Shown here: piece by piece, positions 46,417 through 57,566 of the stretch
How positions within the stretch are numbered: position 1 is the stretch's first letter
Layout: the number at the start of each line of letters is the position of its first letter
Assembly: GCF_000737575.1 (NCBI RefSeq)
Contig: NZ_CP006270.1
Location: forward strand, 1,367,163-1,431,162
From: Synechococcus sp. KORDI-49
Lineage (GTDB): Bacteria > Cyanobacteriota > Cyanobacteriia > PCC-6307 > Cyanobiaceae
Direction of reading: 5' to 3'
DNA length: 64,000 nt
Made by a program: the position numbers and the translations under genes
Notes under the pieces: model-generated
What the model was told of the DNA's origin: nothing
The model's input: the letters and a program-made list of their open reading frames with translations, nothing else
Databases searched by the model: none

Positions 46417-46680
46417 TCAGCGGAACACCTGGGATGAAGCCCAGCCGAAGAAGCGACTCACCGCAGCGATCGTGGCCGCCGACAGGCTGACCATGAGGAT
46501 CACGGCGATGGATTCGCTGAACAGCTGCTGACGACTGGGCCAGACCACCAGTTTCAGCTCATCGACCGTGGCGGCCAGAAACCCGCCCTGACGGGGGGAT
46601 TCGGCATCCATCTCTGAGCTTGCAGCGGTGGTGTCCTCGGAAGTGGGGCTGCTCACGGGGCTGGAACCGGGTGTTGACAA
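46417..46680 (-). CDS. secE: preprotein translocase subunit SecE
   Basis: A small SecYEG subunit of up to 87 residues. After a disordered Ser/Thr-rich N-terminus, the conserved amphipathic helix with FLAATVDELKLVVWPSRQQLF and one transmembrane helix (ESIAVILMVSLSAATIAAVSRF) follow. A TTG start with GAGG 7 bases before it is given; a GTG 24 bases further in, giving MSSPTSEDTT, is equally plausible. It precedes nusG as usual. Confidence 0.93.
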   Translation of the reverse strand: MSTPGSSPVSSPTSEDTTAASSEMDAESPRQGGFLAATVDELKLVVWPSRQQLFSESIAVILMVSLSAATIAAVSRFFGWASSQVFR

Positions 46681-46705
46681 GGGGCCTCAGCACCTCGCCA
46701 AACAG

Positions 46706-49483
46706 TCACCCTACCGGATGCACCTCTTCTCCCCATGGGCTGAAGGCGAGAGTGCCCGCCTCACCATCCGCCAGAGCGACCCGAACGCCCTGAACACCGC
46801 GGAAGCGGTCCTCCAGCAGTTCCGTGGCGAGAGGGTTCTCCAGCTGGCGTCGCAGCACCCTGCGCAGCGGGCGGGCGCCGTACTCCGGCTCGAAGCCCTG
46901 GCGGGCGATGAACTCCGCCACCGCGTCATCGACCTGCAGAGCGAGCCCCTGCTCGGCCAGCAGAGATGCAAGGTCGGCCAGCTGCAGACGCACGATGCGG
47001 ACGAGATCCTCGATCTGCAGGGGATGGAAACGGATCAGCTCATCGATGCGGTTGAGAAATTCGGGCCGGAACTGAGCCGCCAGCGCCGCCTCCACCTGCT
47101 GGTCCAGCCCGGAGACATCCGAGGTCTCGCGACGGGCGTCCTCAAGAATGGCGCGACTGGCCAGATTGCTGGTCATCACCACGACGGTGTGGCGGAAATC
47201 CACGGTCCGCCCCTGGGAATCGGTGAGACGTCCGTCATCGAGGACCTGCAGCAGCAGGTTGAACACATCGGGATGGGCCTTCTCGACCTCATCGAGCAGC
47301 AGCACGGCGTAAGGGCGACGCCGGACCGCTTCGGTGAGCTGCCCCCCTTCCTCGTAACCGACATACCCGGGAGGCGCTCCGATCAGACGGGCCACCGCAT
47401 TGCGCTCCATGAATTCGCTCATATCCAGGCGCACCAGGGCCTCTTCCTCATCGAAGAGCGCCGAGGCAAGGGCCTTGGCGAGCTCGGTCTTGCCTACGCC
47501 CGTGGGACCCAGGAACAGAAAGGAGCCGACGGGGCGACGCGGATCCTTCATGCCGGCCCGGGCCCTCCGGATCGCGGCGGCCACGGCAGCAACGGCTTCC
47601 ACCTGACCGATGACGCGCTCGCCGAGGTGGGCCTCCAACGCCAGCAGTTTGCGACGTTCGCCGGCCAGCAGTCGCTGCACGGGAATCCCGGTCCAGCGGG
47701 CCACAAGATCAGCGATGTCACCGGCTTCCACCTGCTCCCGGAGCAGGGCCGTGCCAGCCGCCTGAGCCTCCGCCAGAGAAACCTCTAGCTCTTCCTTCCG
47801 CTGCTGCACCGTGTGCAGCTGGTCGTACTGAAGCCGGGCGGCTTCCTCAAGATCCCCCTGACGCTCCGCCTCAGCGATGGCATGACGCAGGTCCTCGTCC
47901 TGCTGCAGCAACTGTGCAAGCTCCTCGAGCTGGCTGCGTTCCTGCTGCCAGCGGCGACGCAGACCCTCCAGGCGCTGCGAAACCTCCAACCGTTCGCGCT
48001 GAAGCTGGATCCGCTGCTCCTCCGGAGCCTGCTCCGCCGCCAGCAACGCCAGTTCCACCCGTCGCAGATCCGCTTCCGCCTCCTCCACCACCTGGGGTTT
48101 GGAGGTCACCTCGATCTTCAGCTGGGCAGCGGCCTCATCGATCAGATCGATCGCCTTGTCCGGCAGGCAGCGATCGCTGATGTAACGGTCCGCCAGACGA
48201 TTGGCGGTCTGGATCGCTTCATCGGTGATCGTCACCCCGTGATGGAGCTCGTAGCGCTCCTTGAGGCCTCGCAGGATCTCGAGGCTGAGAGCCAGATCGG
48301 GCTCTCGGATCAACACCTGCTGAAAGCGTCGGTTGAGGGCGGGATCCTTCTCAACGGTGAGCCGGTAATCCTCCGGCGTCGTGGCACCGATGCAGCGCAG
48401 ATCACCCCGAGCCAGAGCCGGTTTGAGCAGGCTGCCGGCATCGGTGCTGCTGCGGTCACTACCCACCACGGTGTGGAGTTCATCGATGAACAGCACCACT
48501 CCTGAATCGGAGCCACTCACCTCCTCCAGCACCGACCGCAGGCGCTCCTCGAACTGACCTCGGAACTTGGCTCCTGCGATCAAGGCACCGAGGTCCAGCG
48601 CCACCAGCCGGAGCCCCTGCAGAGACTCCGGCACCTCACCGGCAACGATGCGCTGAGCCAGAAGTTCGGCAATGGCGGTCTTGCCGACTCCGGGAGCGCC
48701 GATCAGCACAGGGTTGTTCTTGCTGCGCCGTGAGAGCACCTTGATCAGATTGCGGATCTCACCATCGCGGCCGATGACGGGATCGAGCTCACCGGCTTCC
48801 GCTTCGGCGGTGAGATCCCGGCCATAGCTCTCGAGCGCTGTTGGTGCCAGGGGAGCGAGCTCCTGCTCAGGGACTGGCTCAGGGGATGGTGTCGGCGCCA
48901 TGGGCACAGGTGCCGGAACCGGAATGGGGGCGGACCGCACGGGGCCTTCACTGACCGGTGGGTCCACAGGTCTCGGGCTCGGAGAGGGCTGCATCACCGG
49001 CTGACGCAGTTGGGCCTCCAGCCGATCCGCCGGCAGTCCGAGGCCTGCGAAGAGCTCAGCACCGATGCGGGGATCCCGACCGAGAGCGAGCAACACATGC
49101 GGAACATCGATCAATCGCGACCCCCAGCGCTGCCGGGCTCGCTCCGCCGCCTCCAGCAGTTCCTCAAGGTCCTCCCCGATGAACAACTCATCGCCGCGGC
49201 CGGCAGGCTGTTCGGCGAGGACGTCCTCCAGGCGATCGAGCAGATCCTCGGGACGCACCGACAGCGGCGCGATCCAGCGGCGAAAAGCGGGATCACTGAA
49301 GAGCACCTGCAGCAGATGCTCCACATCCAGCTGCTCATGGCGCCAGCGGCGGGCCACATCCTGCCCGGCGAGCAGCAGATCCCAGGCCTCATCGCTGAAG
49401 CGATCGGGCTCGTGCGTGAGGCTGCCCCGAGCGGGGGGGAAGTCGTCATTCAGCTCAGGTGTCCGCGCGGGAGGAAAGTTCAA
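46706..49483 (-). CDS. clpB: ClpB-type disaggregase with Pro-rich linker
   Basis: AAA+ protein of about 925 residues. An N-terminal Clp_N-like domain ([17 protein letters not shown]; about 25-160) is joined by a Pro/Ala/Val-rich linker (about 163-212) to NBD1 ([21 protein letters not shown]), a coiled-coil middle domain ([13 protein letters not shown] ... [20 protein letters not shown]) and NBD2 ([46 protein letters not shown]). The M-domain identifies ClpB rather than ClpC. TTG is the only clear start; it overlaps gloA by 29 bases. Likely the second cyanobacterial ClpB type, because the N-domain is divergent and the linker long. Confidence 0.88.
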   Translation of the reverse strand: MNFPPARTPELNDDFPPARGSLTHEPDRFSDEAWDLLLAGQDVARRWRHEQLDVEHLLQVLFSDPAFRRWIAPLSVRPEDLLDRLEDVLAEQPAGRGDELFIGEDLEELLEAAERARQRWGSRLIDVPHVLLALGRDPRIGAELFAGLGLPADRLEAQLRQPVMQPSPSPRPVDPPVSEGPVRSAPIPVPAPVPMAPTPSPEPVPEQELAPLAPTALESYGRDLTAEAEAGELDPVIGRDGEIRNLIKVLSRRSKNNPVLIGAPGVGKTAIAELLAQRIVAGEVPESLQGLRLVALDLGALIAGAKFRGQFEERLRSVLEEVSGSDSGVVLFIDELHTVVGSDRSSTDAGSLLKPALARGDLRCIGATTPEDYRLTVEKDPALNRRFQQVLIREPDLALSLEILRGLKERYELHHGVTITDEAIQTANRLADRYISDRCLPDKAIDLIDEAAAQLKIEVTSKPQVVEEAEADLRRVELALLAAEQAPEEQRIQLQRERLEVSQRLEGLRRRWQQERSQLEELAQLLQQDEDLRHAIAEAERQGDLEEAARLQYDQLHTVQQRKEELEVSLAEAQAAGTALLREQVEAGDIADLVARWTGIPVQRLLAGERRKLLALEAHLGERVIGQVEAVAAVAAAIRRARAGMKDPRRPVGSFLFLGPTGVGKTELAKALASALFDEEEALVRLDMSEFMERNAVARLIGAPPGYVGYEEGGQLTEAVRRRPYAVLLLDEVEKAHPDVFNLLLQVLDDGRLTDSQGRTVDFRHTVVVMTSNLASRAILEDARRETSDVSGLDQQVEAALAAQFRPEFLNRIDELIRFHPLQIEDLVRIVRLQLADLASLLAEQGLALQVDDAVAEFIARQGFEPEYGARPLRRVLRRQLENPLATELLEDRFRGVQGVRVALADGEAGTLAFSPWGEEVHPVG

Positions 49484-49853
49484 TCAATTCCACCTTGTAA
49501 CCGTCGGGATCTTCCACAAAGGCGATCACCGTGGAGCCATGTTTCATCGGTCCCGGCTCGCGCACCACGCGTCCTCCCTTGTCGGCGATGCCGGCACAGG
49601 TGCCTCGGATGTCCTCCACACCGAGAGCGATGTGTCCGTACCCATCACCGAGGTCATAGGCATCGGTGTCCCAGTTGTGGGTGAGTTCCAGCACCGTGTT
49701 CTCCCGCTCCGATCCGTATCCGACGAACGCCAGCGTGAACCGTCCACCGGGGTAGTCCTTGCGGCGCAGCAGCTGCATGCCTAGCAGCTCCGTGTAGAAG
49801 GCGATGGAACGCTCGAGATCCCCGACCCGGAGCATGGTGTGGAGCATCCGCAT
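49455..49853 (-). CDS. gloA: lactoylglutathione lyase (glyoxalase I)
   Basis: Converts the methylglyoxal-glutathione hemithioacetal to lactoylglutathione. The 132-residue VOC-fold protein has all four metal ligands: His in [20 protein letters not shown], Glu in [10 protein letters not shown], His in YGHIALGV and Glu in GYKVELIE. The ATG giving MRMLHTM is chosen; the frame extends 11 codons upstream. The stop lies inside the clpB start region, so the two may be coupled. Confidence 0.94.
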   Translation of the reverse strand: MRMLHTMLRVGDLERSIAFYTELLGMQLLRRKDYPGGRFTLAFVGYGSERENTVLELTHNWDTDAYDLGDGYGHIALGVEDIRGTCAGIADKGGRVVREPGPMKHGSTVIAFVEDPDGYKVELIELSSRADT

Positions 49854-49919
49854 GGGTTCGGATCCTTCCTCGACATCTACCGGCATTCTGGCTGCGTGCG
49901 TTCAATCACAACCCGGTAG

Positions 49920-51257
<1,338 letters not shown>

Positions 51258-51266
51258 GGCCCTGCC

Positions 51267-52115
51267 TCAGACCTTGAAGAGACGCTTCGATTGCACGGTG
51301 ATCGAAATGGTCTTCCGGGCCTCCACAGTGGCTTCGCCTGGATATTTCCCGTGAAAGGAATTGTCGGTCTTGCGAAACCCGAACACGAGGTTTTTGCGGT
51401 ACGGCGCCCGGAAGACTTCATCAAAATCATCAAACTTGAACTGTTTACCGTTCCAACTTCGAAACCCATTGTCTTTGGGCACAAAAACAGATGTTCCCTC
51501 CTGCTCCAGAGAAGGGTGACCAGAGCAATACAGCAGGAATGTTGCATATTTCTGAACACCATCGGTATGGGGGGAAATCTGAAATCCCCCTCGATCCATC
51601 CAGAGATCCTTGCGGACCTTGAATCCTGACTGAAAGGATTCAACTCGCATATCAGGAGCAGGATCGGGCAAGGCATGCATCATCTCGGGAGACAGGAGAT
51701 CGATGAATGCACTGAACACATCCCAGAAGGCGGCACGATCCACAGACAACCCTTCCAGTGACTCTGGATTGAGGCGAAACAGCTTTCTGTTCCTGCGGGC
51801 CATGGCATTACGCGTGCGCTCCACAGGCATGTCTTCCATGTCATCGGAGCCAGGAAAACTTTGGGACACCAACGTCATCATGCGCCCATCCAGAAAGCCA
51901 TCCACAACCACAACCGGATAGGGATCACGCCGACGCTCACATTGACGCAGATAACGAACGGAGTGAGACATCGACCGCATTAATTCGCGGGGAGACAAAC
52001 CACAGGCCTTCAGATTGCGACGGAAGTGGCGACTGCGGAGCAGCCATGCCAAGTGCAACCAACGGCCGATTGCAAGCTTCAGCTCAAGTGGAGAAGAAAG
52101 CCTTGGAGTCGACAT
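51267..52115 (-). CDS. 2OG-Fe(II) dioxygenase-like protein
   Basis: A 282-residue protein whose C-terminal half contains ISPHTDGVQKYATFLLY (first HxD of the iron triad), KNLVFGFRKTDNSFHGKYPGEA (second His) and the trailing ARKTISITVQ with the 2OG-binding Arg. The N-terminal half is helical and basic (LRSRHFRRNLKACGLSPRELMRS). It resembles small-molecule or peptidyl hydroxylases; the substrate is unknown. The gene is AT-richer than eno and the downstream ABC1 gene (24 of 60 G/C at 51421-51480), suggesting transfer. The ATG giving MSTPRLSS is preferred to a TTG 12 bases upstream. Confidence 0.7.
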   Translation of the reverse strand: MSTPRLSSPLELKLAIGRWLHLAWLLRSRHFRRNLKACGLSPRELMRSMSHSVRYLRQCERRRDPYPVVVVDGFLDGRMMTLVSQSFPGSDDMEDMPVERTRNAMARRNRKLFRLNPESLEGLSVDRAAFWDVFSAFIDLLSPEMMHALPDPAPDMRVESFQSGFKVRKDLWMDRGGFQISPHTDGVQKYATFLLYCSGHPSLEQEGTSVFVPKDNGFRSWNGKQFKFDDFDEVFRAPYRKNLVFGFRKTDNSFHGKYPGEATVEARKTISITVQSKRLFKV

Positions 52116-52182
52116 CCAGACAAACAAACAACTTCACTTTAAATGAATTTATCATCAACTCGAATGGGATGTGATCTTCAAC

Positions 52183-53865
52183 TCAGGAGCGACTGGAACC
52201 AGGCATCTGCTCCAGGCGCTGATCACGACGAAGCCGCAGCTGGATGGACATCCAGCCGAACGCGACGGGAACGGTCGCTGCAGCCGGCAGCAGACTCCAG
52301 AAGGGACGACTGCTGGCTGCAAGCAGCGCCGTGCTCAGGGCAAGACAGCCCAGCAGCACGGACTGACCGATCGACTGCTGGACTGTGATCATCCGCCGGA
52401 ACTGACGGTCGGACTCACCAAGGCGAACCTGCAGCTGCAGATCCCCCTGTTCCAGACGTTCCAGGCTGTCATCCAGCCGTTTGGGAAGGGCCACAGCCCG
52501 ACTGCTCAGAGCTCCCACCTGGCGGCTGATCTCATTGAACAGATCACTGGAGCCGGCTCCACTCGAGGTCATCAGAGGCAGAAGGTAGGGCTTGGCGATG
52601 GCGACAAGACTAAAAGCAGGATCCAGGCTGCGGCCGACCCCCTCGAAGGTGGACAGAGCCCGCATCACGAAAATCAGCTCAACCGGCAGTCGGAAGGGCT
52701 GGCCGTACACCAGCTCGTACAGATCGCCGGACAGCTTGTCGATCACATTGGAGCTGAAGGGGGGCGTGAGCGCGTCCTGAAGCATCAACCGGACGAGACG
52801 TCTGACAGGGCCCACGTCGATGTCAGCGGCGATCACTCCGGCTGCCTGCATCTGTTCCACCAGAGCAGCTGAATCGCGGGAAGCGGCGGCCCGGACCATG
52901 GCCCCCAGTCGACGACGCAGACCGTCTGACAGAAGCCCCATCATTCCGAAGTCGTAGTAGATGAGTGCGCCATCAGCGGCGACCGCCAGATTTCCGGGAT
53001 GGGGATCGGCATGAAAGAAGCCGAAGCGCACCAGCTGCTTCAGATAACTGGCAGCGCCGATCTCAGCGACGGCGGATGGGTCGATCCCGGCCTCCACCAG
53101 GGCCTCTCTGTCATTGACCTTGATGCCGGGGAGATAGTCGAGGCACAGCACCTTTCGGGTGCTCAGTTCCCAGATCACAGCAGGAATACGGATCTGTTCG
53201 TCATCCAGGAATTGCTGGCGGAACCGTGCGGCGTACTGGGCCTCCACACGGAAATCCAGTTCGCGCAGCAGGACGCGACGACATTCCCTTGCCATCGCAG
53301 GCCAGTCCCGACCCCTCCCCCAGCTGGGATGACGCTGCAACACCACCGCCACCTGATGCATGACATCAAGATCGAGACGGAACAGTGAATCCAGGCCGGG
53401 ACGCTGCACTTTGAGCACCACCTGGCGTCCGCTGCGCAGACTCGCCCGGTGGACCTGAGCCAGGGATGCCGCACCGAGGGGATCAGGATCCAGATCCACC
53501 ACTTCGGCACATCGCTGTCCCAGTTCTTCCTCAAGAACCGACTGGACCCGATCGAAACTGAAGGCTGGAACGCGATCCTGCAATTCCGCCAGCTCCGCAA
53601 CCCATCCCGCCGGGAGCACATCCGGTCGCGCGGAGAGCAGCTGCCCGAGCTTGATGAAGGCGGAGCCGAGCGTGAGGAGTTCAGCTGTCAACCATTGGGC
53701 TCGTTGCCTCTGACGCTCCTGCCGTCTCTCCGGGCTGACACCGCCGCGGTAGGTCCACGTCTGACCATCCCACCAGAGCAGGGCGATCAGGGTGAGAACT
53801 GTGCGCCAGATGCGCAGGGCTCTCCGGGTCCGCCGCAGGGGTGCCATGCGAACGGTTGGCGCCAT
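52183..53865 (-). CDS. ABC1/UbiB-family atypical kinase
   Basis: A 560-residue protein. The signature KxGQ helix (SAFIKLGQLLSARPDVLPAGW) and the atypical kinase motifs VVLKVQRPG (Lys), FFHADPHPGN and IYYDFGMMG (DFG) are present, followed by about 100 residues with two hydrophobic helices (LLGCLALSTALLAASSRPFW) near the C-terminus. Members support prenylquinone synthesis or lipid homeostasis in plastids and cyanobacteria; the exact target is unknown. It overlaps the preceding small gene by one base (TGATG). Confidence 0.88.
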   Translation of the reverse strand: MAPTVRMAPLRRTRRALRIWRTVLTLIALLWWDGQTWTYRGGVSPERRQERQRQRAQWLTAELLTLGSAFIKLGQLLSARPDVLPAGWVAELAELQDRVPAFSFDRVQSVLEEELGQRCAEVVDLDPDPLGAASLAQVHRASLRSGRQVVLKVQRPGLDSLFRLDLDVMHQVAVVLQRHPSWGRGRDWPAMARECRRVLLRELDFRVEAQYAARFRQQFLDDEQIRIPAVIWELSTRKVLCLDYLPGIKVNDREALVEAGIDPSAVAEIGAASYLKQLVRFGFFHADPHPGNLAVAADGALIYYDFGMMGLLSDGLRRRLGAMVRAAASRDSAALVEQMQAAGVIAADIDVGPVRRLVRLMLQDALTPPFSSNVIDKLSGDLYELVYGQPFRLPVELIFVMRALSTFEGVGRSLDPAFSLVAIAKPYLLPLMTSSGAGSSDLFNEISRQVGALSSRAVALPKRLDDSLERLEQGDLQLQVRLGESDRQFRRMITVQQSIGQSVLLGCLALSTALLAASSRPFWSLLPAAATVPVAFGWMSIQLRLRRDQRLEQMPGSSRS

Positions 53866-54173
53866 CAGGGTTTGACCTCGAGGGCTCGACTGATCTCCGC
53901 CACCGTTGCCCTCAGAAGATCAATCCGATCCTGGGATGACTGCTCCTGCGACGGTGCTGCGACAGCACCGTCGGCGGTGATGGTCTCACCGTGTTCCAGC
54001 CGTTCGGCCTCGGCCTGAACCTCCTCCTGAAACAGATCCCACTCCTGGCGAAGCCGTTCCGGAGCATCCTGCGCCAGCACTGCCAGTTCCGCTGCCGCAT
54101 CAGCCAGGCCGTGGCCGAGGCGGGCACCGAGTCGATTGACGGTGGCGCGGATCAGGGCATCCGGCGATCCCAT
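53865..54173 (-). CDS. conserved hypothetical protein coupled to the ABC1 kinase
   Basis: A 102-residue acidic, mostly helical protein (RLGARLGHGLADAAAELAVLAQDAPERLRQEWDLFQEEVQAEAERL) with a short C-terminal helix (DRIDLLRATVAEISRALEV). No signal peptide or known motif. Its stop overlaps the ABC1 kinase start by one base, so the two products are probably co-translated and may be partners (inference). Confidence 0.7.
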   Translation of the reverse strand: MGSPDALIRATVNRLGARLGHGLADAAAELAVLAQDAPERLRQEWDLFQEEVQAEAERLEHGETITADGAVAAPSQEQSSQDRIDLLRATVAEISRALEVKP

Positions 54174-54218
54174 GACGCTCAGAACGACAAACCAGACTGT
54201 GGCAGATCCAGACCCCGA

Positions 54219-54788
54219 TCAGGGAGCCATGACTGGGGGATCCGATGGAGTCGGCACCACAGGGAGCACAGGCTCCGGCGGAGGCAGCAGGATTGCGGAG
54301 GGCTGCAGAGGCAACTCTTCCGAGGCCACCGATTGAACAGGCGATCCGAGCAACGGGTCGGAATCCGACTGGATCCGCTCCTCCGGAACCGTCTCGACCA
54401 GGGGCTTCTCTTCCCATCTGGCCTCCTCCAAGAGCGGCTGAACCGCCTGATTGAGCTGCAGGGATTCCTCCACCCGTCGCTCAGCCTCCAGACGCGCTTC
54501 CTCCTCCGCTTTGCGTTCGGCCTCCAGACGCGCCTCGATGGCAGCCACATCCACCTGCAAGCCGCCGGACGTCTGACCATGGCGGTCGCGCAGTGACCTC
54601 AGCGAATCACCGGGAAATTCCGCAGGAGCGAACAGCTCAGGCTCCGGTGTTTCGGGATTGCTTTGCAGGGTCACCAATCGATGGGTGATGCCATAGCCGA
54701 GGGTGAAGCAGCAACCGGCCAGGAGTGGCCCGACCCAGAAGCGTGGCTTGCGAGCCACCGGCACGTCAGGGGTGCTTCCGGTCTCCAC
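54219..54788 (-). CDS. hypothetical single-pass membrane protein with coiled coil
   Basis: A 189-residue protein: short polar N-terminus, one hydrophobic helix (FWVGPLLAGCCFTLGYGI), a charged coiled coil (AAIEARLEAERKAEEEARLEAERRVEESL) and a Pro/Ser-rich tail. The layout resembles envelope tethering proteins, but no family is recognised. Downstream in the same direction are the hypothetical and ABC1 genes. Confidence 0.65.
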   Translation of the reverse strand: METGSTPDVPVARKPRFWVGPLLAGCCFTLGYGITHRLVTLQSNPETPEPELFAPAEFPGDSLRSLRDRHGQTSGGLQVDVAAIEARLEAERKAEEEARLEAERRVEESLQLNQAVQPLLEEARWEEKPLVETVPEERIQSDSDPLLGSPVQSVASEELPLQPSAILLPPPEPVLPVVPTPSDPPVMAP

Positions 54789-55036
54789 GGTTCATAAAAA
54801 AGCCACTCTGACAGTGATGGGCTCGATCCGATCGACATGTGGTCACGTTGTGGGGTCGTTGCCGGCCGGCGGATCGGGAACCACCACTCGCTTCATCAAA
54901 GAATGATCTCCGATGTCGCCCTGAATGAAAAGCCGTTGACAACAACATCATCTGGAATATTGGCTCAATCAAGCCGATGCAAAAAGGCAACACTTCTCAC
55001 ATTTGAAAGCCAACATCTTTTTGAAATTCAATTGAA
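54789..55036. other. AT-rich intergenic stretch
   Basis: About 250 bases without a convincing gene. The part 54961-55020 has 25 of 60 G/C. It marks the edge of the lower-GC block that follows; TTGACA with TATTGG 16 bases later occurs near 54937 on the plus strand but no gene follows it. Confidence 0.4.
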
Positions 55037-55645
55037 TCAGTGCCGATGATTGCGCTGATAAACGATAAGCATGTGACTGATCCAACCTGGGCCGATCAGG
55101 GCAAGAATCATGATGGTCAGTGACGTGGTCAGTCGGCTGGACAGTGTTCTCGCTTCTTCAAGCCCGTTCAAGACAAAGGCAATCGAAACAAGCACACCGA
55201 ACAACCCTGTGAATGTTCCACTGAGCGACTTCAGCAGGTCTCCGATCGAGCGTCCTCTCACAGCATTGGGATCGATACCAACGCGACGACCGGCAAGGAC
55301 ACCGGTAATGCCAAGCAAAACAACAAGCGCCAGTCGTTCCTGAGGTGAGTGGACCAACGCGGCGGCACTACCTTGCTGCATCTCATCCATCATCGAGGCA
55401 GCTGTACCAAGAAAACCCCCTGAGCAGAGGCCGATCCCTGTCCACCAAAGGGTTGGTGATTTCAGTCGATGACGCAACCGGCTGATCAGAATCAACAGAA
55501 TGCAGCTGATCGCTGCTGCCAGGAGCAACGGTAATTTGAGATTACAGATGTAGCCAACGGCAGATGTCAGCAGCAAGCAAGCCAAATCTGACGTTTGGCG
55601 TGGCTTCATGTAAAGCAGCTCTTGATGGCCTGATTCACGTTGCAT
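55037..55645 (-). CDS. hypothetical integral membrane protein
   Basis: A 202-residue protein with about six hydrophobic segments (LACLLLTSAVGYICN; LPLLLAAAISCILLILI; WTGIGLCSGGFLGTAAS; LALVVLLGITGVLAG; FTGLFGVLVSIAFVL; TSLTIMILALIGPGWISHML). No known motif. It follows the BASS-type transporter gene by 9 bases, so the two are likely co-transcribed. Confidence 0.65.
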   Translation of the reverse strand: MQRESGHQELLYMKPRQTSDLACLLLTSAVGYICNLKLPLLLAAAISCILLILISRLRHRLKSPTLWWTGIGLCSGGFLGTAASMMDEMQQGSAAALVHSPQERLALVVLLGITGVLAGRRVGIDPNAVRGRSIGDLLKSLSGTFTGLFGVLVSIAFVLNGLEEARTLSSRLTTSLTIMILALIGPGWISHMLIVYQRNHRH

Positions 55646-55654
55646 GGCTTTGAC

Positions 55655-56527
55655 TTAAACGTCCCCTGTGATTTGAGCCTGGGAAGCGTTCGCCTTGCGC
55701 CATTGCATGAAGGGTGCAGTGCCAACTGCCGTGACAAGCACATAACCAACCACGGCTGCTTTGAGGTCTACAGCGTTGGGTGCCATGCGTTGCACGATCA
55801 GCAAAGCAAGACCTGGATTTCGCATGGACAGCACCAGCGGCAACGTGCTGCGTTCCACCCCATCGTCGCCGGCGACGGCGAACCCCAGACCGAGAGCAAT
55901 CCAGGTCAAGATGAACATCAGCAAAGCACCTCTGAGGTTGCCAATTAACATCGGCGCCACCTGCGGCAACGCCACGATCAAGATCAAGGCCAGCAACACC
56001 AACAGCAGAATCTTGGAGGACTTCTGAATGACTGGATTCCACCGTTCAGACCACTCAGCGCACCACCGACGCAGTGACACGCCAACCAACAGTGGAATCA
56101 ACTGCACGGTGAACACCTGATAGGCGACCTCCTGAGCCGGAATGCTCCAGATCGTCTCTGATGCTTCGGTGGGCAGCTGACCAACCCAGAGCGGAACACT
56201 CAAGATGGCAGCGCAGGCCGACCAGAATTGCAACCGCGTAGCCAACTCAGGATTGGCTGCCAGCTTTGTGCTCTTCAGGGCAATCATCGGAGCACTGGGA
56301 CAGATCGCCATCAGCATCACGGCTGTTGAAACGGCGGCAGACAGCCCTTGCCCAAGTGGACTGTGCAGCAACAGCAAGGCCACAATCGGCAGGACCATGC
56401 AGGTGGCCAACAGGACACGCACAAGCAGCCATGGCCGACGTTTCAGCAGTCCGAACTGCAGGCTGGGCAGATTGAGACCCAGAGACATCATGATGAAAAA
56501 CAGGGCCAGTGAAATCAGCAGTGACAT
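55655..56527 (-). CDS. bile acid:sodium symporter (BASS) family-like transporter
   Basis: A 290-residue protein with about nine to ten hydrophobic helices. The region VSTAVMLMAICPSAPMIALKSTKLAANPELA resembles the crossover helix region of BASS/ACR3-type carriers, and LVLSMRNPGLALLIVQR resembles the second one. Such carriers take up anions (bicarbonate, pyruvate, sulfonates, steroid sulfates) or expel arsenite with sodium or protons. The substrate is unknown. Starts the pair with the downstream membrane protein; the sulfatase gene lies about 1 kb upstream. Confidence 0.7.
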   Translation of the reverse strand: MSLLISLALFFIMMSLGLNLPSLQFGLLKRRPWLLVRVLLATCMVLPIVALLLLHSPLGQGLSAAVSTAVMLMAICPSAPMIALKSTKLAANPELATRLQFWSACAAILSVPLWVGQLPTEASETIWSIPAQEVAYQVFTVQLIPLLVGVSLRRWCAEWSERWNPVIQKSSKILLLVLLALILIVALPQVAPMLIGNLRGALLMFILTWIALGLGFAVAGDDGVERSTLPLVLSMRNPGLALLIVQRMAPNAVDLKAAVVGYVLVTAVGTAPFMQWRKANASQAQITGDV

Positions 56528-56572
56528 GAAAAGAATGGGAGTTTTGACAGTGACGCGGGAGCCCCCTTGAGC

Positions 56573-56953
56573 TCAGAAAAATGCGGAAAGCATCCAGAGA
56601 AATGCAATCACCCCGATCGACAGAACAGCTGTTGCCGTGGCAATCGAGAGCGAAGGCTCATCCCGGTAGAGATAAGGATCGTTTCGTAAACGAACGAGCT
56701 CACGTTTATGCTGTCTCATGGCAATGAGCAGCGTGAAAATGCCAACCCCAATAAACACCATCGACATCAGTTGCACACCAATATCGTCGCGGGAGCTTGT
56801 TTCACCTCCTGCATCACGGATGGCACTGATGATTTGATCGAGACCGAATCCGAAACTGATCAGAGTCAGGGCGGTTCGGATCCAGGCCAGGGTTGTGCGC
56901 TCCGCAGCTGCTCGATTCCGTGTTTTGGCTAATTCCGTATTGGCATTGCTCAT
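56573..56953 (-). CDS. DUF202 membrane protein
   Basis: A 126-residue protein with three hydrophobic helices. The opening TRNRAAAERTTLAWIRTALTLISFGFGL is the DUF202 (YidH/YidG) signature. Function unknown. Same strand as the BASS-type gene, 45 bases upstream of it, so it may be part of the same transcript. Confidence 0.82.
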   Translation of the reverse strand: MSNANTELAKTRNRAAAERTTLAWIRTALTLISFGFGLDQIISAIRDAGGETSSRDDIGVQLMSMVFIGVGIFTLLIAMRQHKRELVRLRNDPYLYRDEPSLSIATATAVLSIGVIAFLWMLSAFF

Positions 56954-57117
56954 CCGAGCGGAAGGGACAGACCTCTATCCACAGGATAAATATCGCTGAA
57001 GACAAAGGCATCTCATCATGATCCCGATTGTGCTGAATTGCTGCACTCTGGGTTTTGACAACTCGTCATTCTCTTCTCCCTCCTCCACAATCGTCTCATA
57101 CCTGCAGCCAATGATTC

Positions 57118-57477
57118 ATGGACTGGGCCGAGCATCTGCTGACGCATACGGCGGAAGGATTGCGCTTGATTCTTGAGGGCCTTTCGATTCTTTCCGTAGG
57201 GATTGGGTTGATTGCTGTGTTCAGTCCGGGCGGACCACTTCGTCTGCGGGCGATCCCGCCGCGCCTGATGCAGCGTGGACCGCTGACGGCAGCGCGACTG
57301 ACATTTGGAGGCTGGGTAGCCCTGGCCCTTGAGTTTCAACTTGGAGCGGATGTCGTCCAGACCACCATCAGTCGTGAAGCATCAGCGTTGATCCAACTGG
57401 GAGCCGTGGCATTGGTGCGCACATTTCTGAATTACTTTTTGAGCCTGGAACTCCAAGAAAAAGAGCAGATCTCCTAA
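57118..57477 (+). CDS. DUF1622 membrane protein
   Basis: A 119-residue protein with three hydrophobic segments. The C-terminal pattern LEFQLGADVVQTTIS ... LIQLGAVALVRTFLNYFLSLEL is characteristic of DUF1622, an uncharacterised membrane family. Its stop codon lies in the loop of a strong minus-strand hairpin. Plus-strand orientation isolates it from the flanking genes. Confidence 0.82.
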   Translation: MDWAEHLLTHTAEGLRLILEGLSILSVGIGLIAVFSPGGPLRLRAIPPRLMQRGPLTAARLTFGGWVALALEFQLGADVVQTTISREASALIQLGAVALVRTFLNYFLSLELQEKEQIS

Positions 57478-57489
57478 CGAGATCTGCTC
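57453..57489 (-). terminator. Rho-independent terminator of the sulfatase gene
   Basis: Perfect 11-bp stem GAGCAGATCTC / GAGATCTGCTC with a 5-base loop (57463-57489), followed on the minus strand by TTTTTC. It sits 78 bases after the sulfatase stop and covers the stop codon of the convergent DUF1622 gene. Confidence 0.85.
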
Positions 57490-57566
57490 AAAGAAATACG
57501 GAAACAACTGGACGTCTCCCGTTGATTTGCACGAGAGACGTTGTTGCTGACTTTGGCTTGGCTGCT

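Noticed and set aside
54703-55049. Small open frames in the 54.8-55.0 kb gap
   Set aside because: They have no start signal, family pattern or composition of real genes.
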